Positions 24,918 through 32,702 of a DNA stretch of 56,293 bases are shown here, in pieces. This stretch comes from an uncultured Bacilli bacterium. GTDB lineage: Bacteria; Bacillota_I; Bacilli_A; RF39; UBA660. The notes beneath the pieces were generated by a model. The model saw only the letters and a program-made list of their open reading frames with translations. It searched no databases and was not told where the DNA came from. The stretch covers positions 1 through 56,293 of the forward strand of contig CAJUIY010000006.1 of assembly GCA_910586865.1 (NCBI GenBank), written 5' to 3'. Made by a program: the position numbers and the translations under genes. Position 1 is the stretch's first letter, and the number at the start of each line of letters is the position of its first letter.

Positions 24918-25856
24918 ATGGAAAAGAATGTAATCGTTGCTTGCGATTTTAATGAAAAGAAAGAGCTTGTGGAATTTTTAGACAAGATGGAGAAAGCAGA
25001 TCCAAACTTTTATTGTAAAGTTGGGATGGAACTATTTTATTCTGGGGCTTTAAAAGGATTTTATCCTGTTGATATGATTAAGGATAGGGGGCATAAAGTT
25101 TTTCTAGATTTAAAATTAAAAGATATTCCAAATACGGTAAGAAATACGGTAAAAGTATTAGCGAAATCTGGTGTAGATATGATAAATGTTCACGCCGACG
25201 GTGGATTTCAGATGATGAAACAGGTAGTAGATTCTGTGAATGAATTATATAGTGATTATGCGAAAGAGTATGAATGTTTGGCAAATAATCATAGTTATCC
25301 AGCAGAAGCTTTAAAGGATATCTTACAAAAGAATTTACAGAGGCCAAGACCAATCTTACTTGGAGTTACGGTGTTAACTTCTATGAGTGAAGAAGAACTA
25401 AAGAAAGAAATTGGCGTTAATCGAACACCAATGGAACAAGTGGTTGCTTTAGCAAAACTTTGTAAAAAAGCAGGATTAGATGGTGTGGTTTGTTCACCAG
25501 AAGAAGTGATGGCAGTAAAGGAAGCTTGTGGCGATGATTTTATTACGGTAACACCAGGAATTAGATTTTTAGATAGTAAAAAGGATGATCAAACAAGAAT
25601 TGCTACGCCAGCTTGTGCTAATCTTTTGGGTTCGGATTATATTGTTGTTGGAAGACCAATTACGAAAGCAGACGATGTAGTGGAAGCTTATACCCGTTGT
25701 AAAAAGGATTTCACAGAAGAAGTAACGAATGAAATAGAAATTGAAAATGCTAAAAGATATATGGAAGATTTAAAAGCAAAAACGAAAAAAAATGATGATT
25801 GGATCATTATTGAGCCAATTCAAGATATTCATAGTGGCATTCAAAAAAGAAAATAA
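24918..25856 (+). CDS. pyrF: Orotidine 5'-phosphate decarboxylase
   Basis: A 312-residue OMP decarboxylase, the last step of UMP synthesis. The catalytic array is DLKLKDIPNT, VHADGG follows, and the phosphate-binding end is TPGIRF plus VVGRPIT. It is longer than the usual 230-240 residues. There is an extra stretch of about 35 residues (around 115-150) between beta strands, and a C-terminal extension of about 45 residues ending in basic residues. It stands apart from other pyr genes. The ATG at 24918 follows AGGAGGTTTTGAAT; a TTG at 24912 is unlikely. Confidence 0.93.
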   Translation: MEKNVIVACDFNEKKELVEFLDKMEKADPNFYCKVGMELFYSGALKGFYPVDMIKDRGHKVFLDLKLKDIPNTVRNTVKVLAKSGVDMINVHADGGFQMMKQVVDSVNELYSDYAKEYECLANNHSYPAEALKDILQKNLQRPRPILLGVTVLTSMSEEELKKEIGVNRTPMEQVVALAKLCKKAGLDGVVCSPEEVMAVKEACGDDFITVTPGIRFLDSKKDDQTRIATPACANLLGSDYIVVGRPITKADDVVEAYTRCKKDFTEEVTNEIEIENAKRYMEDLKAKTKKNDDWIIIEPIQDIHSGIQKRK

Positions 25857-25887
25857 AAAAGAAAGTATCATCCCCTTGGAAAATAAG

Positions 25888-25925
25888 GTACTTAATGCTA
25901 GTTTATTAGGATTAAGTACTTTTTG
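25888..25925. terminator. Bidirectional terminator between pyrF and the ger operon
   Basis: GTACTTAAT (25888-25896) and ATTAAGTAC (25911-25919) form a perfect 9-bp stem with a 14-nt loop and a T-run downstream on the plus strand. It overlaps the stop codon of the gerAB-like gene. Confidence 0.75.
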
Positions 25926-26736
25926 TTTGTTGTGAATTCCCTTCTAACTCTTTTTCATTAGGAGAATTTTTCTTAACAAGATTTAACATGATATTAAGAA
26001 TGAATGCTAAAGTAATGGTATATTCAAAAAGATAAATAAAGGAAAATAGTTTATCAAGGTGATTCACAAAATGAAAGAAAGTAATGGTTTTTAAGATGGA
26101 AATACCAGGATAGGTATAGGTATGAGGTAGTTTGATTCCTAAAGAACCGATTAACAAAAATAAATCAAATAAAGAGGAGAAACTACCAAATAAATATCCT
26201 AATGTAATATTATTTTTTCGAATATAAAATAATGGTAGTAATAGAAGGAATGGTAGTAGATGAATCGATGCTTTTGATAGAGTTAAAAATCCTTTATAAT
26301 TATCTATTTTGATTAAAGAAAGAAGACTGATAGATATTAAAATAGCAAATACGATAAAAAGAAAGAGGAAAACTTCACTAATAGAAGAAATTGTCTTAAT
26401 CTTATCTTTTCCTATAATATAAGCAATTGTAAGTATCGATAATGTTGTGGTAAAGTAATTATGATACCGAAAGTAATTAATATTAATAAAATTAGAAGCA
26501 TTATAAAGAATTAAAATAAAAACAGGGAGAAGAAGAATAAGATAGATCCATTTAAAAATAGGGTGTTTTGATAGGTCGATATTTACTTTTTTCATTATGA
26601 GTAAAATTAGAAAAAGGAAGAGAGCACAAAATAAAAACTGGTAAAGATTCGTAAAAGTATATAAGTTAAAGAAACAACGAGATAGAAAGAAAACTAGGGC
26701 AATCATCGATAAATCTCTTTTATTCATACTTTTCAC
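25912..26736 (-). CDS. GerAB-like spore germination receptor subunit B
   Basis: A 274-residue membrane protein with about eight or nine hydrophobic helices and a short hydrophilic tail. It is shorter than typical GerAB permease-like subunits (about 360) and its sequence is only loosely like them. I call it from position: it is the third gene of a gerA-type operon and overlaps the GerAC-like gene by 17 bp. GerAB subunits sense germinants in the spore inner membrane. The loss of about two helices may mean reduced function. Confidence 0.65.
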   Translation of the reverse strand: MKSMNKRDLSMIALVFFLSRCFFNLYTFTNLYQFLFCALFLFLILLIMKKVNIDLSKHPIFKWIYLILLLPVFILILYNASNFININYFRYHNYFTTTLSILTIAYIIGKDKIKTISSISEVFLFLFIVFAILISISLLSLIKIDNYKGFLTLSKASIHLLPFLLLLPLFYIRKNNITLGYLFGSFSSLFDLFLLIGSLGIKLPHTYTYPGISILKTITFFHFVNHLDKLFSFIYLFEYTITLAFILNIMLNLVKKNSPNEKELEGNSQQTKST

Positions 26737-27286
26737 CTATCTTTATGTACTTATAAAATAGAAGACGGTTCTTTTCTAGTTTGATAATGGGAATCTTTGA
26801 TTGCTTTTTTTCTAATTGATTTTTTTTAATTGTTCTTAAGGTAGTATTATCTTTGATAACGGCATTAACATACTTATAATTTTTTCGGTAATCCATTACT
26901 TTTTTTAAATTGCTATCAGATAAAATAATATTAAAATTATCCAAATCACTCCGTATCACTTTATGTAATTCATAAATTGTTTTTTTATCTTTTGTTTTTA
27001 TGATAATATTTTCTAAATGCTCTAGGTAGATATCTTTCGTAATATCATCAGATAAGCTGTTGAAGGCATGTACCAAATCATTACTGCGATTGATATAATA
27101 ATGATACTTTTTTTCTACTTTATTATTGGATAGAGAAGGGATTACTTCTTGGAAGGTAACAATATAATCATTATCTTCTTTTTCAATACCAATATTCGTG
27201 ATAATCGCAAGTTGTCCCAAGTCCTTATAATTATTGCTACCAAAGATAAGACATAGTAAAATAATGAAATATATTATTTTTTTCAT
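26720..27286 (-). CDS. GerAC-like germination protein, N-terminal domain only
   Basis: A 188-residue protein with a signal helix and the N-terminal domain 1 of GerAC: KDLGQLAIITNIGIEKEDNDYIVTFQE matches the family's start. Normal GerAC has about 370 residues and a lipobox Cys just before this region; here Gly-Ser-Asn replaces it, so it cannot be lipidated at the usual place, and domains 2-3 are absent. A membrane anchor by the uncleaved signal helix is possible. The gene starts on the stop codon of the gerAA-like gene and overlaps the gerAB-like gene. Confidence 0.7.
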   Translation of the reverse strand: MKKIIYFIILLCLIFGSNNYKDLGQLAIITNIGIEKEDNDYIVTFQEVIPSLSNNKVEKKYHYYINRSNDLVHAFNSLSDDITKDIYLEHLENIIIKTKDKKTIYELHKVIRSDLDNFNIILSDSNLKKVMDYRKNYKYVNAVIKDNTTLRTIKKNQLEKKQSKIPIIKLEKNRLLFYKYIKIGEKYE

Positions 27287-28689
27287 TAATATTCACCTCG
27301 TTTTCTATTTTTGGTTAAAAGTGGATTTCGCTCCTTTACTCCTTTATTTTTATATTTGATAATTGCATCTTTCTGCTCTTTTTTAATAAAAGGAGAAAAA
27401 GGGGCTAGGTAAGGTTTATCAAAAGAGGTTAAAGTAATTAATTGATAAAGAAGATAGACTGCACCTAAATAAATTCCATAGATTCCTAAGATGGATGCCA
27501 AAATAAGAAAAATAATCCGATAGATTCTAACGGCATTCACCAGTTCAATGGAGGTGAAAACTAAGCCAGCAATAGAAGAAAGGGCAATCACGATAATCAT
27601 AATAGGAGACATAATACCAGCACTAACAGCCGCATCTCCTAAGATTAAACCACCTAAAATGGAAATAGCACTTCCTGTTGTGGAAGACATCCTGATATCA
27701 CTTTCTCTTAATATTTCAAAGGAAATAATCATAAATAAAGCTTCAATGGTGGCGGGAAAGGGAACTGCCGCTCGTTGTGCTTTTAACAGGAGGAGGAGGG
27801 ATAAAAAAATGGAATCTTGATTATAAGTAGTAACCGCAATATAATAAGCAGGAATAAAAATCGCAATAAAGAAAGCAAATATTCTGATAATTCGAATAAA
27901 AGTCGTATTAAAAGATTTTTGATAATAATCGTCTACCGTATGAAAAAAATCAATAAAGAAGTTTGGAAGAATGAGACAGTAAGAGGACATATCAACAAGG
28001 ATAACCACTTTTCCTTCTAGTAGTGCCATACTTGCTTTATCAGGACGCTCGGTAACAGCTACGGTTGGAAAAAGATTATTGTTATTTTCTAAGTTATCTT
28101 TTAAGTAGCTAGAATCAATAATACCATCAATATGAATACTTTTTAGTTTTTCTACTACTTTCGTAACAAGTCCTTCTTCTACAATATCTTTCATATAAAG
28201 AATTCCTACTTTTGTTTTGGAACTTAGCCCGATTTCTTCTTCTTCCCACCATAGAAAATCCGATTTAATTCTTTTTCGAATGAGTCCTAAATTGGTATTA
28301 AAGTTTTCTGAAAAACTATCTTTTGGACCAGTAATGGAAAGTTCACTTTCAATGGTAGTAATACCACGTTCTAAGCTTTGTCTGATTTCACTTGCATAGA
28401 TATTCCATTTGGTGATGATGATAACAAATCCTTTATTCATGTAATCCGTAATTTCTTCTTCTTTAATCTTTTTGATATTATTATTCGGTAAATAGGTTTC
28501 TAAATCTTTTAATTGTTTTTTGGATAATAGAACGATTCTTTTTAAAATATATTCGTTGATATCCGAACCACTAGATAATACTTCTGAAAAAAGAATATGG
28601 ATTTCTTCTTTTTCTACCAATACCTTTTTATCAATATAATCTTTACTAGGTCCTAATTTTTCTTTTATTTTTTTTAATATCTTTTCCAT
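27286..28689 (-). CDS. GerAA-family spore germination receptor subunit A
   Basis: A 467-residue GerA family (PF03323) protein. It has the soluble N-terminal domain (about 1-225, including the conserved ITGPKDSFSENFNTNLGLIRKR segment), then FPTVAVTERPDKA and EGKVVILVD, and a C-terminal region with five or so membrane helices (from about 265; PATIEALFMIISFEILRESDIRM). It forms the nutrient-sensing channel of spores. The gene heads an A-C-B operon; a GGAGGATTCT precedes the ATG. It looks complete. Confidence 0.93.
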   Translation of the reverse strand: MEKILKKIKEKLGPSKDYIDKKVLVEKEEIHILFSEVLSSGSDINEYILKRIVLLSKKQLKDLETYLPNNNIKKIKEEEITDYMNKGFVIIITKWNIYASEIRQSLERGITTIESELSITGPKDSFSENFNTNLGLIRKRIKSDFLWWEEEEIGLSSKTKVGILYMKDIVEEGLVTKVVEKLKSIHIDGIIDSSYLKDNLENNNNLFPTVAVTERPDKASMALLEGKVVILVDMSSYCLILPNFFIDFFHTVDDYYQKSFNTTFIRIIRIFAFFIAIFIPAYYIAVTTYNQDSIFLSLLLLLKAQRAAVPFPATIEALFMIISFEILRESDIRMSSTTGSAISILGGLILGDAAVSAGIMSPIMIIVIALSSIAGLVFTSIELVNAVRIYRIIFLILASILGIYGIYLGAVYLLYQLITLTSFDKPYLAPFSPFIKKEQKDAIIKYKNKGVKERNPLLTKNRKRGEY

Positions 28690-28839
28690 AGAATCCTCCT
28701 ATATTCGTTTTGTTAAAATATATATATAGTATGCAACTATATGAGGAATTTTATAAGAAATTATGATATACAAAATAGAAAAAATTTTTTATCATAATTA
28801 TATTAAGTAATAAATAAAATAAAGATTCTATGATTTTAA

Positions 28840-29031
28840 GTTTTTCATGAAGAAGAAATAGAAAAGTTAAAAACAACTAGTGGTTCCCAATTTTTTGATA
28901 AAGAACAACAAGACGTTTTTCCAGAAAATGATTTCTATTTGAGTACGGAAAAAGATAAATTTCCTTTTGTTTTGAAATTAGAAAAAGATAGTACTGGTTT
29001 AGATTATAGGAAAAAGGTGGATCTAGACTAG
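28840..29031 (+). pseudogene. Orphan reading-frame fragment
   Basis: A 63-codon frame without a start, bounded by TAA upstream and TAG at 29029, reads like real protein (ENDFYLSTEKDKFPF, KLEKDSTGLDYRK). I cannot name the family. The lack of a start codon or ribosome binding site suggests a relic. Confidence 0.35.
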
Positions 29032-29053
29032 TACTTTTTTCTTGGGATTTTTC

Positions 29054-29082
29054 TTAAAATGAAAGCCTTTTCGTGATACAAT
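29054..29082 (+). promoter_or_regulatory. Promoter of the uracil methyltransferase gene
   Basis: TTAAAA (29054-29059), 17-bp spacer, TACAAT (29077-29082). Confidence 0.5.
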
Positions 29083-29103
29083 GATTGGTAGGTGAAGGAA
29101 GTT

Positions 29104-30300
29104 ATGAAAGTAGAGAAATTAGATTATTTTGGACGAGGAATTATCAGAGAAAAGGATAAAATTATTTTCGTAGAAAATGCTTTAGAAGAAGAAGAGGTAG
29201 AAGTTAGAGTCTTAAAAGAGAAGAAGAAATACATGGAAGCTGAAGTAGCTTTTTTCAAAACAAAAAATAAAAATAGAGTAGAGCCAGTTTGTCCTTATTA
29301 TTCCTCTTGTGGTGGCTGTATGTTAATGCATATGAATCCTTCTTATCAAAGTGAATTTAAAAGAAGAAAGGTAGAAGAGATTTTATCAAGAGGGATAGGA
29401 GAAGATATTACGGTTTCTGAAGTAGTGGAATCTAGTTTTTATCATTATCGAAATAAAGTAGTCTTGCATGTAGAAAATGGGAAATTTGGTTTCTTTGAGA
29501 AAAAAACAAATCATTTAATAGAAATGAAAGAGTGTTTATTATTAAAGGATTCTATGAATCCTATTCTATCGATATTAAGGGAATATGTAAAAAAAGAAAA
29601 AGGAATTACTAAGATAACAATTAAACTAGGAAATCAAACGAATGAGGTAATGATTCTTTTAGAGGGAAGAGTTAAAAGTTATCAAGAAATTCTCCCCTTT
29701 CTCGATGTTTTAGTGATAAATAATAAAGTAGTATCGGATAAAAAAAGAATTACTTCTATTATTGGAAAGAAAGAATATCTAGTTAGTAAAAATTCTTTTT
29801 TTCAAGTAAATGAAGAAATAACAGAAAAATTATACGATAAGATTCTCTTTTATATAAAGAAGAATAAGGCAGAAAATGTGCTGGATTTGTATTGTGGAAC
29901 GGGAACCATTGGAATTTATATTTCTCCTTATGTAGAAAAGGTAGTTGGCGTTGAAGTAGTAGAAGATGCCATTTGTGATGCCAATCAAAATAAAGAACGG
30001 AACAAAGCTTTTAATGTTTCTTTTCTCTTAGGAAAAGTAGAAGATCATCTAGATGTTTTCAAAGAAGATATAGATACGGTTATTATCGATCCACCTAGAA
30101 AGGGATTAGACAGTAGTGTGGTAGATTTATTGAATGAGAAGAAAATAAAAACGATTCTTTATGTTTCTTGCAATCCTATTACTTTAGGAAGAGACCTAAA
30201 AAAATTAGGTGCTAACTATCATATAGTAGAGGTTACTCCTTTTGATATGTTTCCAAACACTTATCATGTGGAATGTGTATGCGTGTTAAATAGACGATAA
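29104..30300 (+). CDS. RNA m5U methyltransferase (RlmCD/TrmA family)
   Basis: A 398-residue SAM-dependent methyltransferase of the RumA/TrmA class. It has a short TRAM-like N-terminus, the Fe-S Cys cluster CPYYSSCGGCMLMHM (about 60-74), motif I VLDLYCGTGTIGIY, DPPRKGL, and the nucleophile Cys in VSCNPITLGRD. All catalytic parts are present. In Bacillota such enzymes methylate 23S rRNA U747/U1939 (RlmCD); without tests it could be another paralogue of the same class. The ATG at 29104 is preferred over the GTG at 29092. It marks the last core gene before the accessory region. Confidence 0.9.
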   Translation: MKVEKLDYFGRGIIREKDKIIFVENALEEEEVEVRVLKEKKKYMEAEVAFFKTKNKNRVEPVCPYYSSCGGCMLMHMNPSYQSEFKRRKVEEILSRGIGEDITVSEVVESSFYHYRNKVVLHVENGKFGFFEKKTNHLIEMKECLLLKDSMNPILSILREYVKKEKGITKITIKLGNQTNEVMILLEGRVKSYQEILPFLDVLVINNKVVSDKKRITSIIGKKEYLVSKNSFFQVNEEITEKLYDKILFYIKKNKAENVLDLYCGTGTIGIYISPYVEKVVGVEVVEDAICDANQNKERNKAFNVSFLLGKVEDHLDVFKEDIDTVIIDPPRKGLDSSVVDLLNEKKIKTILYVSCNPITLGRDLKKLGANYHIVEVTPFDMFPNTYHVECVCVLNRR

Positions 30301-30316
30301 ACCCTTATAAATAAAG

Positions 30317-30385
30317 GAAAAATCAACTATTCAGTAGGATGAAAAATATGGTGAAAAACGAGTAAATTATTGATTTTTTTACTGA
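30317..30385 (+). terminator. Possible terminator after the methyltransferase
   Basis: AAAAATCAA (about 30319-30327) can pair with TTGATTTTT (about 30370-30378) across a long loop, followed by T's. Weak because of the loop length. Confidence 0.35.
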
Positions 30386-30420
30386 TTTTAAAAAATATTG
30401 TGGAGGTTGTTTGTGGAGAA

Positions 30421-30462
30421 TATGTTTCCTCATACCACCCTAACTGGTATGTGTTGTATAAT
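30421..30462 (+). promoter_or_regulatory. Promoter with overlapping palindromic operator upstream of the ORF6N relic
   Basis: CATACCA (30431-30437) and TGGTATG (30445-30451) form a perfect inverted repeat that ends 5 bp before TATAAT (30457-30462). The first part (TATGTTTCCTCATACCAC) matches a site upstream of the RhuM gene at 15 of 18 bases. Confidence 0.6.
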
Positions 30463-30488
30463 TAAAATTATAAAGGAGGTTTTAGGTT

Positions 30489-30836
30489 ATGAATGAATTA
30501 TTAGTAAAAGAAAATATAAAAATTGAGGACATGATTTTTGAAATAAGAGGAAAGCAAGTTATTTTATCATCAGATGTTGCAAAATTATATAAAACAGAAA
30601 CAAGAGTTATTAATTAAACAATGAAAAGAAATATTATGAGATTTCCAGAATCATTTTGTTTTCAATTAACTATGGAAGAAGTGATAAACTTGAGATTACA
30701 ATTTGTGATCTCAAGTTTAAGAAATGAAATAGCACATGGCGGAATAAGATATTTACCATATGTTTTAACTGAACAGGGAATAATGATGTTATCTGGACTT
30801 CTTAAAAGTGATAAAGTGTGGCATTATTTAGTCTAA
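30489..30836 (+). pseudogene. ORF6N-domain protein, broken by a nonsense codon and truncated
   Basis: AAGGAGG stands 8-9 nt before an ATG at 30489. The frame encodes the ORF6N N-terminus (IRGKQVILSSDVAKLYKTET) and then hits TAA at 30615-30617, in a place where the family has Gln or Glu (RVIN-stop-TMKRN). The same frame continues with KRNIMRFPESFCFQLT and RYLPYVLTEQGIMMLSGLLKS, the rest of the domain, and ends early at 30836 in unrelated residues. ORF6N domains are DNA-binding modules of phage antirepressors. One point mutation (CAA to TAA) plus loss of the C-terminus makes this a recent pseudogene. Confidence 0.8.
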
Positions 30837-30933
30837 AAACCTCGTTAAAATAAAGAAACAAGACTACTTAATAAAATGTTTAATTTAGAAAAAAGAATGT
30901 TATTATGGTAAAATAATGAATAGTTTGATGGAG

Positions 30934-30957
30934 TAGTACATGTTTCCACATACTACG
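30934..30957 (+). promoter_or_regulatory. Palindromic operator-like site before the RhuM gene
   Basis: GTAGT-AC-ATGT (30934-30944), loop TTCC, ACAT-ACTAC (30949-30957): a 9-pair inverted repeat with a 2-nt bulge. It lies about 20 bp after a TAAAAT-like -10 box and shares 15 of 18 bases with the site at 30421-30438. Confidence 0.6.
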
Positions 30958-30993
30958 TTGCTTGTAATCGTAAACATGAAAGGATAATAGTTA

Positions 30994-31665
30994 ATGAATA
31001 ATAAATTAATTGGTAATGAAAATAATATAATTTTTTATGAAGATGAGAATAATAATACGAAAGTTGAAGTGAGATTACTAGATGAGGATGTATGGCTAAA
31101 TGTTAATGCAATTGCTACTTTATTTAATGTGCAAAGACCTGCGATAGTGAAGCATATTAGTAATATATACAAGGATGAAGAACTTGATAAAATTTCAACT
31201 TGTTCCATTTTGGAACAAGTTCAACTTGAAGGAAATAGAAAAGTTTCTAGAAAAAGAGAATATTATAATCTTGATATGATAATTTCTATAGGATTTAGAG
31301 TAAATTCGAAAACTGCTATTAAATTTAGAACTTGGGCAAATAAATTAATTAAAGAATACATTGTTAAAGGATTTAATTTAGATGATGATAGATTTATTAA
31401 AGGAAATAAATTTGATAAAAAATATTTCGATGAATTATTAGAACGAATTAAAACAATTCGAGTAAGTGAGCGAATGTCTTATCAAAAAATAACAGATTTA
31501 TTTATAGCAACTTCAACAGATTACAATCCAAAGTCAGAGGATGCTTATACGTTTTTTAAGGTTGTACAAAATAAGTTACATTACGCCATTACTAATCATA
31601 CAGCAACAGAACTAATCTATGAAAGAGCAAATTCTGAAAAAATTAATATGGGGCTAACAAATTGA
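30994..31665 (+). CDS. RhuM-family protein, N-terminal two thirds
   Basis: A 223-residue protein that matches the Virulence_RhuM family from its start (EVRLLDEDVWLNVNAIATLF, KHISNIYKDEEL) through YYNLDMIISIGFRVNSKTA and YFDELLERIKTIRVSERMSYQK to NHTATELIYERANSEKINMGLTN. RhuM proteins usually have about 320-340 residues; this one stops at TGA where the family continues with TxWKN. The missing C-terminal part occurs at the start of the frame at 32703, about 1 kb away, so RhuM is split by the KilA-N gene. RhuM domains occur in phage antirepressor-like and toxin-like proteins; function here is unknown, possibly none. Confidence 0.8.
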   Translation: MNNKLIGNENNIIFYEDENNNTKVEVRLLDEDVWLNVNAIATLFNVQRPAIVKHISNIYKDEELDKISTCSILEQVQLEGNRKVSRKREYYNLDMIISIGFRVNSKTAIKFRTWANKLIKEYIVKGFNLDDDRFIKGNKFDKKYFDELLERIKTIRVSERMSYQKITDLFIATSTDYNPKSEDAYTFFKVVQNKLHYAITNHTATELIYERANSEKINMGLTN

Positions 31666-31829
31666 CTTGTTTGTCCGTTATGACACGATTTAATAAAATA
31701 ACAGATTTGCTTTGTTTTAAAGGAAAAATTGATAATAAACATTTTATATTAAATGAATTTAAAGGTAGAGAAAACAATAATGATTTTATCATAATATTAT
31801 CTATATTTAAGTAGAAAGGAAATAAGGTT
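31666..31829 (+). other. Scar between the RhuM part and the KilA-N gene
   Basis: A 44-codon frame (31680-31814, ATG without a ribosome binding site, starting TRFNKITDLL) fills this stretch. It is probably residual coding sequence. The KilA-N ribosome binding site GAAAGGAAATAAGG lies at its end. Confidence 0.3.
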
Positions 31830-32699
31830 ATGAATAATAAAATTACAACAATTATGAATGTTAATGAAAATGAAATTAGGGTAATGAGAATAGATAACGA
31901 AGATTATATTTCGTTAACGGATCTGGCAAGATATAAAAATCCGACAGCTCCATCGGATGTTATTAAAAAATGGTTAAGTAATTATGATACGATAGAATTT
32001 TTAGGATTATGGGAAGAATTAAGTAACGAAAATTTTAATTCGGCGGAATTCAGCCTAATTAAAAATGAAGCACCAAAAAAATCTTTCACAATGTCTCCAA
32101 GTCAATGGTGTGCACGAGTAAATGCTAAGGGTGTAACATCTAGTAAAGGAAAATATAGTGTAGGAACATTTGCTCATTCGGATATAGCATTAGAATTTGC
32201 TTCTTGGATTGATAATTTATTTAAACTATACTTAATCAAAGAATTTAAAAGATTAAAATACAACGAAAGTTATCAAAATGAAATAGAATGGTCAGTTAGA
32301 AGGAGTTTATCAAAAACAAATTATAGAATTCATACTGGTAGTATAAAAGAAAATATCGTACCTAAACTGACTGATAAGCAAAAGATGTTTGTTTATGCAA
32401 ATGAAGCAGATGTTATTAATGTGGCTTTATTTGGAATGACTGCAAAAGAATGGAGAGAACAGAATCCTAACTTGGATGGTAATATAAGAGATTATACAGA
32501 TATAATTCATTTAGTAGTTTTAAGTAATCTTGAAGTTTTAAATGCAAGTATGATTGATAATGATATTTCTCAAAAAGAAAGATTAGAAAAGTTAAATCAA
32601 ACGGCTAGAAAAGAATTAGAAATATTGGTAAATGATAAAAATATTATTGGTATTACAGAATTGGATAAAAAAAGTAATCAATTAATAGAAAACAAATAA
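31830..32699 (+). CDS. KilA-N domain protein
   Basis: A 289-residue protein of the KilA-N family, with the N-terminal DNA-binding domain (DYISLTDLARYKN, then PSDVIKKWL and TIEFLGLWEELSNENFNS) and FTMSPSQWCARVNAKGVTSSKGKYSVGTFAH, then EFASWIDNLFKLYLIKEF. The C-terminal half is helical (MTAKEWREQNPNLDGNIRDY, present in many stand-alone KilA-N proteins). It looks intact. KilA-N proteins are phage and mobile-element regulators. It lies between the two pieces of a RhuM gene and is followed 3 bp later by the frame carrying the RhuM C-terminus. Confidence 0.85.
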   Translation: MNNKITTIMNVNENEIRVMRIDNEDYISLTDLARYKNPTAPSDVIKKWLSNYDTIEFLGLWEELSNENFNSAEFSLIKNEAPKKSFTMSPSQWCARVNAKGVTSSKGKYSVGTFAHSDIALEFASWIDNLFKLYLIKEFKRLKYNESYQNEIEWSVRRSLSKTNYRIHTGSIKENIVPKLTDKQKMFVYANEADVINVALFGMTAKEWREQNPNLDGNIRDYTDIIHLVVLSNLEVLNASMIDNDISQKERLEKLNQTARKELEILVNDKNIIGITELDKKSNQLIENK

Positions 32700-32702
32700 T
32701 AA

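Noticed and set aside
27548..28399. Plus-strand frames opposite the gerAA-like gene
   Set aside because: Antisense to a complete GerAA protein and without ribosome binding sites.
28690..28740. Forespore sigma-G promoter for the ger operon
   Set aside because: A TGCATA-like -35 and a CGAATATA-like -10 can be found, but the spacing is too long to support it.
31650..31700. TGA at the end of the RhuM N-terminal part read as Trp (mycoplasma code)
   Set aside because: The family does have Trp near here, but sequence after the TGA does not continue RhuM, and other genes in the window (nusB, the GIY-YIG gene) end properly at TGA, so the standard code holds.
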